A stretch of 64,000 nucleotides of DNA from Streptomyces sp. NBC_01571 (GCF_026339875.1 NZ_JAPEPZ010000001.1:2108001-2172000), one strand, 5' to 3'; shown: positions 7,641 to 16,723, counted from the stretch's first letter. Made by a program: numbers and translations. Notes: generated by a model from the sequence alone, not told the origin.

Positions 7641-7972
7641 TCAGCACAACAGGCGGCAGCCCGTTCCGGACACTCCCGCGAGGGACGTTCCCCGTTCAAG
7701 ATCCGCTGATGGCGGCTCGAGGAACGCCAGCGAGTCCTCGACGTTCTCGATCGCCTTGGTACGGAGCCTCTCGATCCGCTCCGCCAGCGACCGGTACGCG
7801 GGACTCTCCGAATCCGCGAGCCGACGCCGCAGGCGCGCCTCGATGGAGTCGAGGACCTCCTGGTACACGTCATCAGATTTCGGCTCCAGCGCCTGCTGCT
7901 CGGAGAGCTTCAACTGCTCGGTGATCTTCTTCACCAGTGCCAGGCCTTGGCGAGCTCCTTTGTAACGTGGCC
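7641..7972 (-). pseudogene. C-terminal remnant of a type I restriction enzyme HsdR
   Basis: The frame reads LALVKKITEQLKLSEQQALE, then YRSLAERIERLRTKAIENVE and DSLAFLEPP. This matches the helical C-terminal region of HsdR subunits: compare ALAERIRQLRDRIIQNSQDA in the hsdR gene of this window. It ends in unrelated sequence after about residue 75 and has no plausible start upstream. The ATPase and nuclease domains are gone. It is a leftover of a second type I system, only distantly similar to the 31-34 kb copy. Confidence 0.65.
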
Positions 7973-8614
7973 AGGCAGCTCACACTCGGCAGCACCACCC
8001 ACCCATCCACTTAAGGTCATGGACCCGGTGGTGAGCGCACGTTGGGAAGACAATGCTTATGAGCTGGGCCGAGTCCGCGTACATGGAGGCATTTCAGCCT
8101 TCGAATGCCCAGTCCCCCCCCGCGCTCATCCATGGTGAATACAGGGCTACTTGGGCACGGCGAATGGCCGCGGGCCTTGCGTGTGTGACGCTGCGGCGCG
8201 GTGCCGTTGAACAGCACGACTCCACTTGCCGGGCCTCAGGGATGTCTTCACTTGCCTGGGCCCGTGGTGTGTCCGGCTGGTGTCACCGGGCTGCGAGGGG
8301 CAGTGCCGACTGTGGCACAGCCCCCTTGGTCATGGCCTCCAGGAACCCTGGGGGTTGCGTTCGGGCATGTGGCTGGGGTGGGCCAGTCGGCCGTTCGCCG
8401 CCTGGGCAAGCCAGGCGGCCCACCGTTCGATGAACTCGTCCAGATCCCCGAGGACGAGGGGGTGAAGGGCCAGGCCCTATCAGTCAGGGCGAGGACGGCT
8501 GGGGCCACCGTGTGGTGGTGGGGTCGCGGCGTCGTTGGATGGTGCGCCCTCGAGCCGGGCCCGGAGATGTCATGGCTGATCCTCCGGGGCCCGTGTCGTC
8601 TCGTGGAGCGAGAC
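7973..8614. other. Gene-poor stretch with one short coding-like fragment
   Basis: No complete gene is visible. On the minus strand, about 8330-8475 reads DLDEFIERWAAWLAQAANGR and then HPSHMPERNPQGSWRP before a TGA at 8330-8332. It looks like the C-terminal tail of a lost protein of unknown family. The rest shows mixed codon bias and no conserved motif. Confidence 0.3.
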
Positions 8615-9886
8615 TCACTCTTCGTCGGTCAGGGCCTTGACAAACGACTCTTCGGAGTCCAGCGAGCGGAGCAGGGGGCCGAGGAGCCTTCGCGTCACCG
8701 TGCCCGGTGCGTCGCGCAGCTCGGCCAGGGTCACGCCAGTGCTCTCCTCGTACGTGTCGGCGCTGTACCTGTGGTTACTGGCGAAGATGGACGGCTGACT
8801 CCATCGGCGTCGGCCGCGGAGCCGGTTGGCTCCGATGGCTACCGCCCAGTTCCCGTGGTAGCCCACGTCATCGGAGATCAGGCGGATCAGCTCCAGCATG
8901 TGTCGGGTGAAGACGACGGCGGCAGCGTCGAAGATGACCTGCTCCGCATCACTTGGCGACTCGTACGGCCTGGAAATGCCCTCGGAAAGACGGGTCATGA
9001 GCAGCCGCAGCCCTCCATCCTCGAAGAGCTGAAGCTCGATGACGGACTCGTCGGAGGAACGGCCTTCCGGGGTGTAGACGCGGCCGGCTCCGAGCCCCGA
9101 GGAGCTGAGAGCCACTCCCCTCGCACGCCGGTGCCCCTGGTGGGCGGAAGACAGATCAGGGCTGAATCCCATCCCGGAAAGCGCTGCCCGGGTGCGAGGG
9201 GCTTCCAGGGCACGCTGGATCAGCGTGCGCAGGCGCTGGTTCCAGTCCAGGGCGCCGGTGATGGGCAGGCACATGTCCCGTCGTCCGGCGGTCGGCTGGG
9301 CGACCAGGAAGAGGTGGGACTGGGATCCGACGTCGCGCAGCGGGTCCTCGTCCATCTCCTTGCGCAGCAGGGTGAGGGTGTCGGCCTCGGTGTTGCGTCG
9401 CCGTGCGTGGAGTGCGACGACTTCGGCGTCGCCCATCTGGTACTTGGTCTTGTCGCCGCGGCCGAAGTAGCGGTTGTCGACCATGTGCGGTGCGACGGGG
9501 CTGGCCGGGATGTGCACGATGAGGTAGCCGGTCCCGTCGTCGGCCGCCGCGCTGATCTCCTCGGTGAGGATGGTCAGCGGCGGGTCGGGGATGCTCCGGG
9601 CCACCTGCTCGATCTTCTCCGGCAGTCCGTTCAGCGGCTGGGGGGCGAGCTCGAAGGTGCGGCTCTCCTTGTTCTCCTGGACGCCGATGATCAGGGTGCC
9701 GCCATGGACTGCGAACGAGGACAGGTCGCGTGCCAGTTCCTTGTTGTCGCCCTTGCTGTTCGGGGCCTTCTTCAGGTCCAGGTGGTGGCTTTCCTCGAAC
9801 AGGCCGCCGTCGACGGCGGCCTGGAGGTCGGCCTCGGTCTTCGGCATCCACCGGGGGTTGTCGGAGGAGAGGTAGATCGATGTCAC
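8615..9886 (-). CDS. AlbA_2/Schlafen-type ATP-binding domain protein
   Basis: This is a 423-aa protein, taking the GTG at 9886 (VTSIYLSSDNPRW); the frame upstream is open but unlike a protein. Residues 20-70 carry the AlbA_2 signature: an E-S-H-x-L-D-x-K core (LFEESHHLDLKKAP), then ELARDLSSFAVHGGTLIIGV. This domain occurs in Schlafen-like proteins and in putative regulators and defence proteins. The rest (YRYFGRGDKTKYQMGD-like segment, then a helical C-terminus) is not assigned. It stands alone between mobile remnants; the next gene upstream, on the same strand, is a NUDIX hydrolase. Confidence 0.7.
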   Translation of the reverse strand: MTSIYLSSDNPRWMPKTEADLQAAVDGGLFEESHHLDLKKAPNSKGDNKELARDLSSFAVHGGTLIIGVQENKESRTFELAPQPLNGLPEKIEQVARSIPDPPLTILTEEISAAADDGTGYLIVHIPASPVAPHMVDNRYFGRGDKTKYQMGDAEVVALHARRRNTEADTLTLLRKEMDEDPLRDVGSQSHLFLVAQPTAGRRDMCLPITGALDWNQRLRTLIQRALEAPRTRAALSGMGFSPDLSSAHQGHRRARGVALSSSGLGAGRVYTPEGRSSDESVIELQLFEDGGLRLLMTRLSEGISRPYESPSDAEQVIFDAAAVVFTRHMLELIRLISDDVGYHGNWAVAIGANRLRGRRRWSQPSIFASNHRYSADTYEESTGVTLAELRDAPGTVTRRLLGPLLRSLDSEESFVKALTDEE

Positions 9887-10064
9887 TATGGGGTCCCGCT
9901 TCCCGTGATCCAAGGCCCGGCACGGGCCGTAGCCCAGGGGGCTGAGCGCCAAGGGTACGGAGCGGGTCCGACAACGGACCTTCCGTTTCCCGGAACGCCC
10001 CGGTCCCTGACTGCATGGGTGAGTGTCATAAGTCCTCTCCCGGCTCCCGGTGTCCCGGGCGCGG

Positions 10065-10577
10065 TCATTCGATGGGCAGGTCGTCCCGGTAGGACCACAC
10101 GCGGCCGGCGCTGAGGCTGTCGAGGTAGTCCAGCAGCGGTTCGATCTCGGGTCGGGTCGCGGTAGAAGAGGCAAGGACGGCCTTGGCCTCGGTCAGCGGC
10201 AGCAGGACCGCGCCGGTCACTTTGCCGTCCGGGTCGTGCACCGCGATCTCGCCGTCCCACTCGGTGCAGTCGAAGGTCAACACCACGGTGGAGGGGTACC
10301 TGTCGGTCGTGGTGTTGACCAGGTAGGCCAGCGGACCCACCGCCCTCAGGTTCAGGCCGGTCTCTTCCTTGACCTCGCGGACCAGAGCCTCGGTGAGGAG
10401 TTCGCCGCGCTCGACGCCGCCGCCGGGGACGGACCACATCTCCTTGCCGTCACGCTGTTCCTGGACAAGGACGATGTGGTTGCCTCGCCGCAGCAGCGCG
10501 GCAACGACCTGGACGCCGGGGCCACGTGCCGGTGCGGGAACCGGGGCGGCCGTGATGGCGGTGTCGTTGGTGGTCAT
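10065..10577 (-). CDS. NUDIX hydrolase
   Basis: This is a 170-aa protein starting MTTNDTAITAAPVP, with TGGAGCG upstream of the ATG at 10577. The NUDIX box is GGGVERGELLTEALVREVKE plus ETG at about residues 53-75, intact including the REVKEE metal-binding glutamates. The substrate is unknown; mutT-like NTP cleanup or a specialised role is possible. An ISAs1 element is inserted about 215 bp upstream of its start. Confidence 0.85.
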   Translation of the reverse strand: MTTNDTAITAAPVPAPARGPGVQVVAALLRRGNHIVLVQEQRDGKEMWSVPGGGVERGELLTEALVREVKEETGLNLRAVGPLAYLVNTTTDRYPSTVVLTFDCTEWDGEIAVHDPDGKVTGAVLLPLTEAKAVLASSTATRPEIEPLLDYLDSLSAGRVWSYRDDLPIE

Positions 10578-10791
10578 GTTCGCTCCAGTTCGGTTCGCAG
10601 AGCCGCGGTGCACCCAGGGGAATTGGGTGAGGTCACGACCGTGCCAGTACAGGAAGTACGACAAGGCGATAACCAGCAGTGGAAGCCGCCGGGCTCGACG
10701 AGGGATAGGCGGTCTTGGCGCCTCTCCCCGGGATCCGGTCTGGTGAAGCCGTAGTGATCGCCGGATATGGGGTCGGGCTGGCCTCTACCCT

Positions 10792-10800
10792 GATGCGGTG
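10792..10800. repeat. Left 9-bp target duplication of ISAs1 copy 1
   Basis: GATGCGGTG directly precedes the IS end at 10801 and is repeated at 12179-12187 after the other end. ISAs1-family elements make duplications of 8-10 bp, so this marks one clean insertion event. Confidence 0.9.
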
Positions 10801-12178
10801 CAGGGCGGCTGCAAGTTCCGGGGTGGTGAGGGTTGGCCGGGCTGTCGTCGGTTGGGGTGGATAGCAGGGCAGGCACGGGTTTCGTGATCATTGTGGTTCC
10901 TACGCCCGATGATCACGAGGTGGCCCGTGCCTGCTGCCATATCTTCTCCGGTCCCTGCCGTGCTGATGAGGCTGGGTCCGCTGGACGCCGGTCAGGTCGC
11001 CGATCTGCGTTCCTACCTCGATGCGGTGCCCGATCCGCGCTCGCGGCGGGGCCGTTGGTACTCACTGACCGCGATCTTGCTGGTGTGCGCCTGTGCGGCC
11101 GTGTCGGGAGCGAGGAGCATCGAGGAACTCGCCGAGTGGGGCCAGCGCGCCTCGAACGCACTCCTGGTAGTGATCGGGATCCGGCGTCACCTGCTCGGCT
11201 GGCGACGCACTCCGTCACCGGCCACGATCGGCCGGGTGCTGGGGACCGTTGACGGTGACGCCCTGGACCGGGCGGTGGGCGCCTACCTCGCCGACCGGCA
11301 CCGCGTCGCCACCGAGCCGGCCCACAGGCCATCGCCCTCGGCGTCCGGGCGGCCGTGTGTGATCGCTGTCGACGGCAAGACACTCAAGGGATCAGCCCGT
11401 CTGACCGCGAAGCGCCGGCATCTGCTCTCCGCGGTCACCCACGCCCCGGTCGTCACCCTCGCGCAGGTGGAAGTGGGCGCGAAGACGAACGAAACCACAC
11501 ATTTCCAACCGCTCCTGGCACCGCTGGACCTGGCCGGCACCGTCGTCACCTTCGACGCGCTGCACTCGGTCAAGGCGAACGTCTCCTGGCTGGTCGAGAC
11601 GAAGAAGGCCCACTACATCGCCGTGATCAAGACCAACCAGCCGACCGCCCACAGCCAGCTCGCGGACCTGCCGTGGCGCGATATTCCCGTCCAGCACACC
11701 GCCTCCACCACCGGGCACGGCAGGCGCGAGTCCCGCTCGATCAAGACCTGCGCCGTCCCGGACGAACTCGGCGGGATCTCCTTCCCCCACGGCCGCCTGG
11801 CCATCCGTGTCCACCGCCGCCGCAAGCAAACCGGCCAGCGCGAGACCCGGGAGAGCCTCTACGCCGTCACCAGCCTCGACGCCCACCAGACCGGCCCCGC
11901 CGGCCTTGCCACCGCGATCCGCGGGCACTGGGGGATCGAGAACTCCTCACACCACATCAGGGACGTCACCTTCGCCGAAGACGCCTCCACCGTCCACACC
12001 GGCACCGCACCCCGCGCCATGGCAACCCTCCGCAACCTCGCCATCGGTGTCCTGAAGACCCTCGGATCCGACAACATCGCCAAAACCACCCGAGCGATTC
12101 GAAACGAACCCGAACGAGCACTTCACATCCTGGGCATCACAACCGAACCAGACACCTACGGAACTTGATCAAGCCCTG
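10801..12178 (+). mobile_element. ISAs1-family insertion sequence, copy 1
   Basis: This is a 1378-bp element with ends CAGGGC...GCCCTG, bounded by a perfect 9-bp direct repeat. A second copy of identical length lies at 56870-58247 in the same orientation, differing at only about two bases near the 3' end of the transposase gene (for example C versus T in GGYGTCCTGAAG). The near-identity means recent movement. It sits just upstream of a nucleotidyltransferase gene fragment. Confidence 0.95.
10909..12168 (+). CDS. ISAs1-family transposase
   Basis: This is a 419-aa DDE transposase from the ATG at 10909 (an in-frame GTG at 10891 adds six residues). The N-terminal domain has DVPDPRSRRGRWYSLTAILL-type residues and ATIGRVLGTVDGDAL. 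The catalytic region reads AVDGKTLKG, then VVTFDALHSVK (second Asp), and RGHWGIENSSHH with the HWxIEN glutamate. This order is diagnostic of the ISAs1 family. The frame is intact, so this copy should be active. The protein is identical to that of copy 2. Confidence 0.95.
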   Translation: MITRWPVPAAISSPVPAVLMRLGPLDAGQVADLRSYLDAVPDPRSRRGRWYSLTAILLVCACAAVSGARSIEELAEWGQRASNALLVVIGIRRHLLGWRRTPSPATIGRVLGTVDGDALDRAVGAYLADRHRVATEPAHRPSPSASGRPCVIAVDGKTLKGSARLTAKRRHLLSAVTHAPVVTLAQVEVGAKTNETTHFQPLLAPLDLAGTVVTFDALHSVKANVSWLVETKKAHYIAVIKTNQPTAHSQLADLPWRDIPVQHTASTTGHGRRESRSIKTCAVPDELGGISFPHGRLAIRVHRRRKQTGQRETRESLYAVTSLDAHQTGPAGLATAIRGHWGIENSSHHIRDVTFAEDASTVHTGTAPRAMATLRNLAIGVLKTLGSDNIAKTTRAIRNEPERALHILGITTEPDTYGT

Positions 12179-12199
12179 GATGCGGTGAGCCAGTATTCA

Positions 12200-12350
12200 A
12201 TGTCAGCCAAGGACGTAGTCGCGCTTGTGGAGCGGCTCGACGCCCACGGCGTAGATGCGTCTATCGGGGGCGGGTGGGGCGTGGATGCGCTGCTCGGGGA
12301 GCAGACGCGAGAACACTCCGACCTTGACGTATGGGCGCCGGCCGCACAGC
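12200..12350 (+). pseudogene. N-terminal fragment of a lincosamide/aminoglycoside-type nucleotidyltransferase
   Basis: The frame starts MSAKDVVALVERLDAHGVDA and continues GGGWGVDALLGEQTREHSDL then DVW. This is the GGxGxDALLG...DxDL nucleotidyl-binding motif of the ANT(2'')/LinB-like family that adenylylates antibiotics. After about 50 residues the similarity stops and an unrelated frame follows, so the catalytic remainder is lost. The ISAs1 element sits 12 bp upstream of the start, which lies almost inside its target duplication. Confidence 0.65.
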
Positions 12351-12574
12351 GCAGGGTGAGCGCGGTGAACGGGTCCGCCCGCCCCTTGGCTTCAGCCATC
12401 ACCGTTTCCAGGAATGCCTCCTCGGCCATCCCCGCCGGCTGGTTCACTCTGCTGAGGAGCGCGATCTGTTCCTCACCGAGGATCGCTCGCAGTCCCTGCC
12501 CCTCGTCCTGCACCGTGCCGATTCCCCCTTCATCAGGCCGTACTGGTGTGGTGAGCGCCTGCTGCGGGTGAAGA

Positions 12575-12811
12575 TCAGCGGCGGCGGAGTTCGCCGTGCA
12601 TGATGCCACTGACGAACATGTCGTACTCGGAATCCGTGAACAGATGTGCGGGTTTGTCGGGGTTCTTCGAATCGCGGAGGGCCACGATGCCGTCGTCGAG
12701 GAAGGCGACCTGGACGCAGTTGGTCCCGCCGCTGCTGAAGCTGCTGGTCTGCCACTGGGCGTCACGCAGCTGGGACTCGACCCAGGCCGGGGCGAGTTCG
12801 TTCTTGTTCAT
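12575..12811 (-). CDS. DUF397 protein
   Basis: This is a 78-aa protein with the family pattern: AQWQTSSFSSGGTNCVQVAF, ALRDSKNP and a C-terminal hydrophobic helix. DUF397 genes in streptomycetes are almost always paired with an XRE/DUF5753 regulator and act as small partner proteins in antagonist pairs. Here the ATG overlaps the stop of the XRE gene by 4 bp, so the pair is intact and co-translated. Confidence 0.9.
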   Translation of the reverse strand: MNKNELAPAWVESQLRDAQWQTSSFSSGGTNCVQVAFLDDGIVALRDSKNPDKPAHLFTDSEYDMFVSGIMHGELRRR

Positions 12812-13665
12812 GCAAGATCCTTGGCGATGGTGGTGAGAAGTGGCAGCGACGCTTTCGGGGAGAGAGCGTCGGATTTGAGCAGGTCACTGGTGGTGCGGTA
12901 CACCTCGACCGTTTCCGGCTCGTTGAGGTGGAGCGAGGCGCGCATGGACTCGATGCACACCAAGTCCCGCCCGGTCGGGAAGGACATGAGCATGAACGGC
13001 CCGTCCATCCCGGCGTGCGCGCCGGCCCGGTGCGGCAGGACCTGGATGGTGATGCTGGGAGCCGTGCGGGCGAGGTCGATCAGATGCTCTACCTGGGCGC
13101 GCATGACGGGCCGGCCGCCGACTTCCTGACGCAGGAGCCCTTCGGGAAGCACGGCCCAGATCTTCAGCGCCGGGTCACGCTCCAGCATGTTCGTCTGGTG
13201 CTCCTGGCGCATGGACACGAAGCCGTCGATGTCCTCCGGCGTCTTCCAAGCCCGGCTGCCCTCGGTCACGGCCCGGGCGTACTCCGGGGTCTGAAGCAGC
13301 CCGTGGATGGCCGCCGGGTTGAAGACGAACAGGTTGCTGGCGGTTTCCACCAGGGAGAGGTAGTCGCCGAGCGGGTCGTCGACGACACCCTGGTAGCGCT
13401 GCCACCAGTCGGCTTCCCCGGCCCGGCGGACCAGGCCGCGCAGTTCCTCGCGCAGTTCGGGGTCGATGATCTTGTATACCTCGAAAAAGTGCGGCAGCTG
13501 CTGGATCTTGAGGCCCTGCACCCCCTTCTCGATCTTGCTGACCGTGGAGAAGGACCGGTAGCCCAGATGGCTCGCCGCCTCCTCCTGCGTCCAGCCCAAG
13601 GCTTCGCGGATGCGCCTGAGTTCAGCACCCAGGCGTCGGCGCCGAGGTGTCGGCTCGACCGGCAT
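12808..13665 (-). CDS. XRE-family regulator with DUF5753 sensor domain
   Basis: This is a 285-aa protein. Residues 10-65 form a helix-turn-helix (RRIREALGWTQEEAASHLGY then STVSKIEKG). Residues 100-280 match DUF5753: DYLSLVETASNLFVFNPAAI, IHGLLQTPEYARAV, RQEHQTNMLERD and IQVLPHRAGAHAGMDG. Such proteins control development, secondary metabolism or their DUF397 partner. A degraded inverted copy of its N-terminus lies at 26272-26376, on the other side of the RiPP cluster. Confidence 0.9.
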   Translation of the reverse strand: MPVEPTPRRRRLGAELRRIREALGWTQEEAASHLGYRSFSTVSKIEKGVQGLKIQQLPHFFEVYKIIDPELREELRGLVRRAGEADWWQRYQGVVDDPLGDYLSLVETASNLFVFNPAAIHGLLQTPEYARAVTEGSRAWKTPEDIDGFVSMRQEHQTNMLERDPALKIWAVLPEGLLRQEVGGRPVMRAQVEHLIDLARTAPSITIQVLPHRAGAHAGMDGPFMLMSFPTGRDLVCIESMRASLHLNEPETVEVYRTTSDLLKSDALSPKASLPLLTTIAKDLA

Positions 13666-13872
13666 CCCTCACCTCCTCGTCCATATCTACGCCAGACTAG
13701 CGGCTGGGCCAGTTCGTGAATATGCCAAGTCCCCGAGAGGAATGACTTTCCTCAAGGACTGCTTGTCGAAAGGGCAGTTGGCCGTCATTATCGAAGCTCG
13801 CCCAGCGGACGGTGGCGCCTCGGTTACACCGCGCCATCTCCGCCGTGGACGCACGTGCCACCTGGAGGGTCA

Positions 13873-14292
13873 GTGCCTGTGATGGCGGTCAGCCCAGTTC
13901 GGCAGCACCACATGGTGCTGCCCGCGATCGGTCCCGAGAGCATGGAGGGTGTCCGGGAGATCGTGCGGGTCCTCCTGCGGATGTGGCGCAAGAGCGAGCT
14001 GGAGTTCGTCACCGAGTTCGGCGTCACCGAGCTGCTGACGAATGTCCTGAAGCACACGCCGGGCGACTGCGAGCTGCTGGTGCGCGAGACGCCGGACGGC
14101 ATCCTGGTCGGCGTCACTGACTTCGAGGACGCGCTGCCGACCGTGAAGGACCCCGACGGGGATGCCGAGGGTGGCCGGGGCCTGTTCCTGCTGTCCTGCC
14201 TGGCCGACGAGCTGCAGAGCCAGCCCCTGCTGTACGGGAAGCAGGTCTGGTTCCGCATCGGCCATGCCGCCGACCGGGAGGAAGGCCCATGA
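13873..14292 (+). CDS. HATPase-domain regulatory protein (anti-sigma-factor-like)
   Basis: This is a protein of about 139 aa starting at the GTG at 13873 or the ATG at 13882, with GGAGGG at 13864. It is a single HATPase_c_2 domain. The N box is FGVTELLTNVLKHT, the G1 box is VTDFEDALPTV with the expected Asp, and GRGLFLLSCLADEL is the G2 box. These serine-kinase-like proteins are RsbW/SpoIIAB relatives, very numerous in Streptomyces, and sequester sigma or anti-sigma partners. It is transcribed toward the main cluster, divergent from the XRE gene. Confidence 0.85.
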   Translation: MPVMAVSPVRQHHMVLPAIGPESMEGVREIVRVLLRMWRKSELEFVTEFGVTELLTNVLKHTPGDCELLVRETPDGILVGVTDFEDALPTVKDPDGDAEGGRGLFLLSCLADELQSQPLLYGKQVWFRIGHAADREEGP

Positions 14293-14323
14293 CGGCCGCC
14301 GACGCGATGGCTCGGATCGAGTC

Positions 14324-14394
14324 AACTTCCTTATTGCGTACGGAAGTTCGAGCCCTCTCGTGCTTTGGTGGCACCCTCCCGCGAGATCTACAAT
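14324..14394 (+). promoter_or_regulatory. Candidate promoter and inverted repeat of the downstream RiPP cluster
   Basis: The codon bias and GC drop here. TTGGTG (14365-14370) and TACAAT (14389-14394) are separated by 18 bp, a fair housekeeping-type promoter. Just upstream, AACTTCC (14324-14330) and GGAAGTT (14342-14348) form an inverted repeat. In the ancestral arrangement, before the 14508-16816 insertion, this site would have been about 130 bp upstream of the first gene of the 16.8-26 kb cluster. Confidence 0.4.
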
Positions 14395-14503
14395 CAGAGT
14401 CGTTTGCCCGGTTTCGGCCTCTAGCTGCCGGGCTGCACGCGGCCGTGCGCCGTGATCGCGGGCGCTGTGTCGCGTCCGGTCCTGACGAATCCAGAAGGGG
14501 CGT

Positions 14504-14507
14504 CCTC
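14504..14507. repeat. Possible 4-bp target duplication of the IS701-like element
   Basis: CCTC precedes the left inverted repeat and recurs at 16817-16820 after the right one. Four bases is the size expected for IS701-type insertion, but the sequence is not the usual YTAR, so it could be chance. Confidence 0.45.
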
Positions 14508-14541
14508 ACTCGACTTTCGACGTTCTGACAGGCTCGGGGAG

Positions 14542-15858
14542 TCACGCGGCGGCGTCGGTGCTGGCCGCGGCCCATGCCTGCTGGACGGTGCGGATTTCCT
14601 GCTCGGTGGGCTGACCTGGGCGGGTGGGCATAAATCGGGCGGCGATGATCACCCGTCGGAGCTTGGCGACCATGTCGGACAGTGACGGGTCGGTCTTGGT
14701 GGTGTACCAGGGGGCGCGCTCGCGGTGCTCGGCCACGTCGCCGGGCTGGTGGCCGTGCAGTGCGTACCAGACGACCGTGATCGTGTAGCAGTACAGGGCG
14801 AAGGGCACGGTGCGTTCCACCGCGGCCCGGGTGCGGTTGTGGGCCTGGCCGGCTCCGAGCAGGCCGCGGGCCTCGGCGAAGGTGACCTCGATCGACCAGC
14901 GCCGCGCGTAACGGGTGATCAGCTCGGCCGGGCTGCTGGTCAGGTCGGTGGTGACCAGGGCCAGGTCGTAGCCGGTGTCGGTGGTGTCGTCGCGGAGCAG
15001 GATCACGCGCACGGTGCGGGTGTGGAAGGAGCCGTACCACAGGCAGGTGACCTCGGCCAGATGCACCTGCTCGGTACGTTGGTAGCGCGTGACCTGTACG
15101 GGAGCGAAGTCGGCGGTGGCCGCGAGCTGGGCGGGCGTGCCCAGTCGCGCGCCCTTGAGCGCGGGGCGCCCGCGTTTGCCGGTCCTGGGCGGGGCCTGGG
15201 CGAACAGGACCGAGGGTGCGGGCAGTCGGGTGGTGAAGGTGCAGGTCGCGGGCAGATCGCGTAAGGCTTTGCCGTGGTAGGCGGCGTCCGCGACGACATG
15301 AACGCGCCGGCCGTGGTGGCAGGCGGCCAGCAGGCGGATCATGGACGCGGCGATGTCGACTTTGCTGCCTTCCTGCCCGGGTCGCCACAGCCGGGCCATG
15401 ACAGGAAGGCACACCGGCCGGGCCAGGAAGGGCAGGTCGACGACCAGGCCGATGACGACGAAGCAGGTCCCGCGCCCGACACCCCGGGGTCCGGTGGCCG
15501 CGCCGTTGTGCTGCCAGGCCGCACCGAAGACCTTCTTCCCGCGCCGCTTGAACAGCGTGTCGTCCACCGCCACCGTCAACACCGCACCTGCGGGCAGGAG
15601 TTGGCGCACGACCAGGTGGGACAGGGAGATGCCCAGGATGTCCGGGTTCCACGGGGCGCGGGAGAAGAAGGTGTGGGCGCGGTCGTGGGACCATGCGCGC
15701 GTCAACCCGACACCGGTGAGCATCCCGGTCACCGTGCACCGCCCGGTCTGCGCGATCAGACCCGTGACCAGCGCCGTGAAGGTTCGAAACGTCGGCGCGG
15801 TGAAGTTGCCCCGTACCAACTCCAGTACGGCGAACAGCGAAGCGGGCACAGTCGGCAT
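14542..15858 (-). CDS. IS701-like (DDE_5) transposase
   Basis: This is a 438-aa transposase. LTVAVDDTLFKRRGKKVFGA holds the first catalytic Asp pair, VHVVADAAYHGKAL the second, and RYARRWSIEVTFAEARGLLG the glutamate of the DDE triad (R-W-x-IE-x-F-E). Length and motif order fit the DDE superfamily endonucleases of IS701-like elements. The frame is intact. It starts about 130 bp downstream of the passenger gene. Confidence 0.85.
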   Translation of the reverse strand: MPTVPASLFAVLELVRGNFTAPTFRTFTALVTGLIAQTGRCTVTGMLTGVGLTRAWSHDRAHTFFSRAPWNPDILGISLSHLVVRQLLPAGAVLTVAVDDTLFKRRGKKVFGAAWQHNGAATGPRGVGRGTCFVVIGLVVDLPFLARPVCLPVMARLWRPGQEGSKVDIAASMIRLLAACHHGRRVHVVADAAYHGKALRDLPATCTFTTRLPAPSVLFAQAPPRTGKRGRPALKGARLGTPAQLAATADFAPVQVTRYQRTEQVHLAEVTCLWYGSFHTRTVRVILLRDDTTDTGYDLALVTTDLTSSPAELITRYARRWSIEVTFAEARGLLGAGQAHNRTRAAVERTVPFALYCYTITVVWYALHGHQPGDVAEHRERAPWYTTKTDPSLSDMVAKLRRVIIAARFMPTRPGQPTEQEIRTVQQAWAAASTDAAA

Positions 15859-15991
15859 CGCAGGTATCCCTCCCCGGGCGCGGTCGCCACACCACCGATG
15901 CTGCCGCGGCCCCGCCCACCACGGGCCCGGACACCCGGTGCCTCACCCGTCAAGGTGATAGCCACCGGGCTCCCCCGCCCCGGGGTCCGGC

Positions 15992-16723
15992 CTACCGGCG
16001 CGACCAGGACAACCGACGCCGCGGCTGCTCGGGGAAGGCAATGGCACAGTGGAAGCCGTCGTCACCTACGGCGCGCCGCAACGTCCGCGCCACCGCCTCG
16101 GGATCGTCATAGGGGCCGTTGACGTAGAAGGGCTTGCCATCGCGGCCGAAGCGGATCGGGCAGGGACCGGCGGGCTCACCGAGGACAGCGGCGGCGGCCT
16201 CGAAGTCCGCCTCGGGATCGAACCCGAGGCCGCGAGCGTAGGCGGCGGCACCGAACACCAGGGCGCGGGCAAGCTCGGCAGGAACCGGCACATGCCCCTC
16301 GAAGGCGCCGAAGTAAACCGCCCGGTGCCCGCTCAGTTGCCTCTCGCCCATCGGCTCCGGGGCAAGCGCGTTCTTCACCCCCAGACACCACACATCCAGC
16401 AGGAACCCGGCGACCTGCGCCTTCGCGGAGCGCGTACTGTCCGCGGCGACGAGCACGGCGACAAGGCCACGCACCTCCTCGGCGTCAGAAGCCCCAGGGT
16501 CCAAGGCCGCCCACTGCGGCGCGCCCTCAAGATCCACGCTGCGGCTCCAGCCGGCGTTCACCCAGCAACGCGGCTCGTCACGCACCGACGCCGAGACCTG
16601 CACGGCACCGTTGAGCACCCCGCCAACATCCCTGACGCCCACCCCCAACGTCCTGGCAATCGCCTTCACCGACCGACCCTGCTGGTCCAGTTGCCGTACC
16701 TGCTCTACAAGCCGCTCATCCAC
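15992..16723 (-). CDS. Helix-turn-helix protein, passenger of the IS701-like element
   Basis: This is a 243-aa protein. Residues 1-40 form a resolvase/Hin-like helix-turn-helix (VRQLDQQGRSVKAIARTLGV) followed by a segment (CWVNAGWSRSVDLEGAPQWA) I cannot assign. The C-terminal half includes ALVFGAAAYARGLGFDPEAD and IRFGRDGKPFYVNGPYDDPE. It looks like a conserved streptomycete protein rather than a transposition accessory, but it lies inside the inverted repeats. It could regulate the element or simply be captured cargo. Confidence 0.7.
   Translation of the reverse strand: MDERLVEQVRQLDQQGRSVKAIARTLGVGVRDVGGVLNGAVQVSASVRDEPRCWVNAGWSRSVDLEGAPQWAALDPGASDAEEVRGLVAVLVAADSTRSAKAQVAGFLLDVWCLGVKNALAPEPMGERQLSGHRAVYFGAFEGHVPVPAELARALVFGAAAYARGLGFDPEADFEAAAAVLGEPAGPCPIRFGRDGKPFYVNGPYDDPEAVARTLRRAVGDDGFHCAIAFPEQPRRRLSWSRR

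Noticed and set aside
8201..10114. Long plus-strand open frame of 637 codons
   Set aside because: It is antisense to the AlbA_2 gene, rich in Gly/Arg/Val with no domain pattern, and lacks a ribosome site. High GC produces such long shadows.
12350..12574. A gene in the stretch after the nucleotidyltransferase fragment
   Set aside because: Both strands have open frames of moderate bias (for example GLRAILGEEQIALLSRVNQP on the minus strand), but none has a start, end or recognisable family; probably a fragment.
14289..14528. Coding frame overlapping the anti-sigma-like ATPase stop and continuing to the IS
   Set aside because: Codon bias collapses after about 11 codons and the stretch holds promoter-like sequence. 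The in-frame continuation to the 16842 gene after removing the element is probably fortuitous.
14114..15946. Minus-strand frame of 610 codons over the IS701-like transposase
   Set aside because: It is a shifted frame rich in Arg/Pro; the 438-codon frame carries the DDE motifs.
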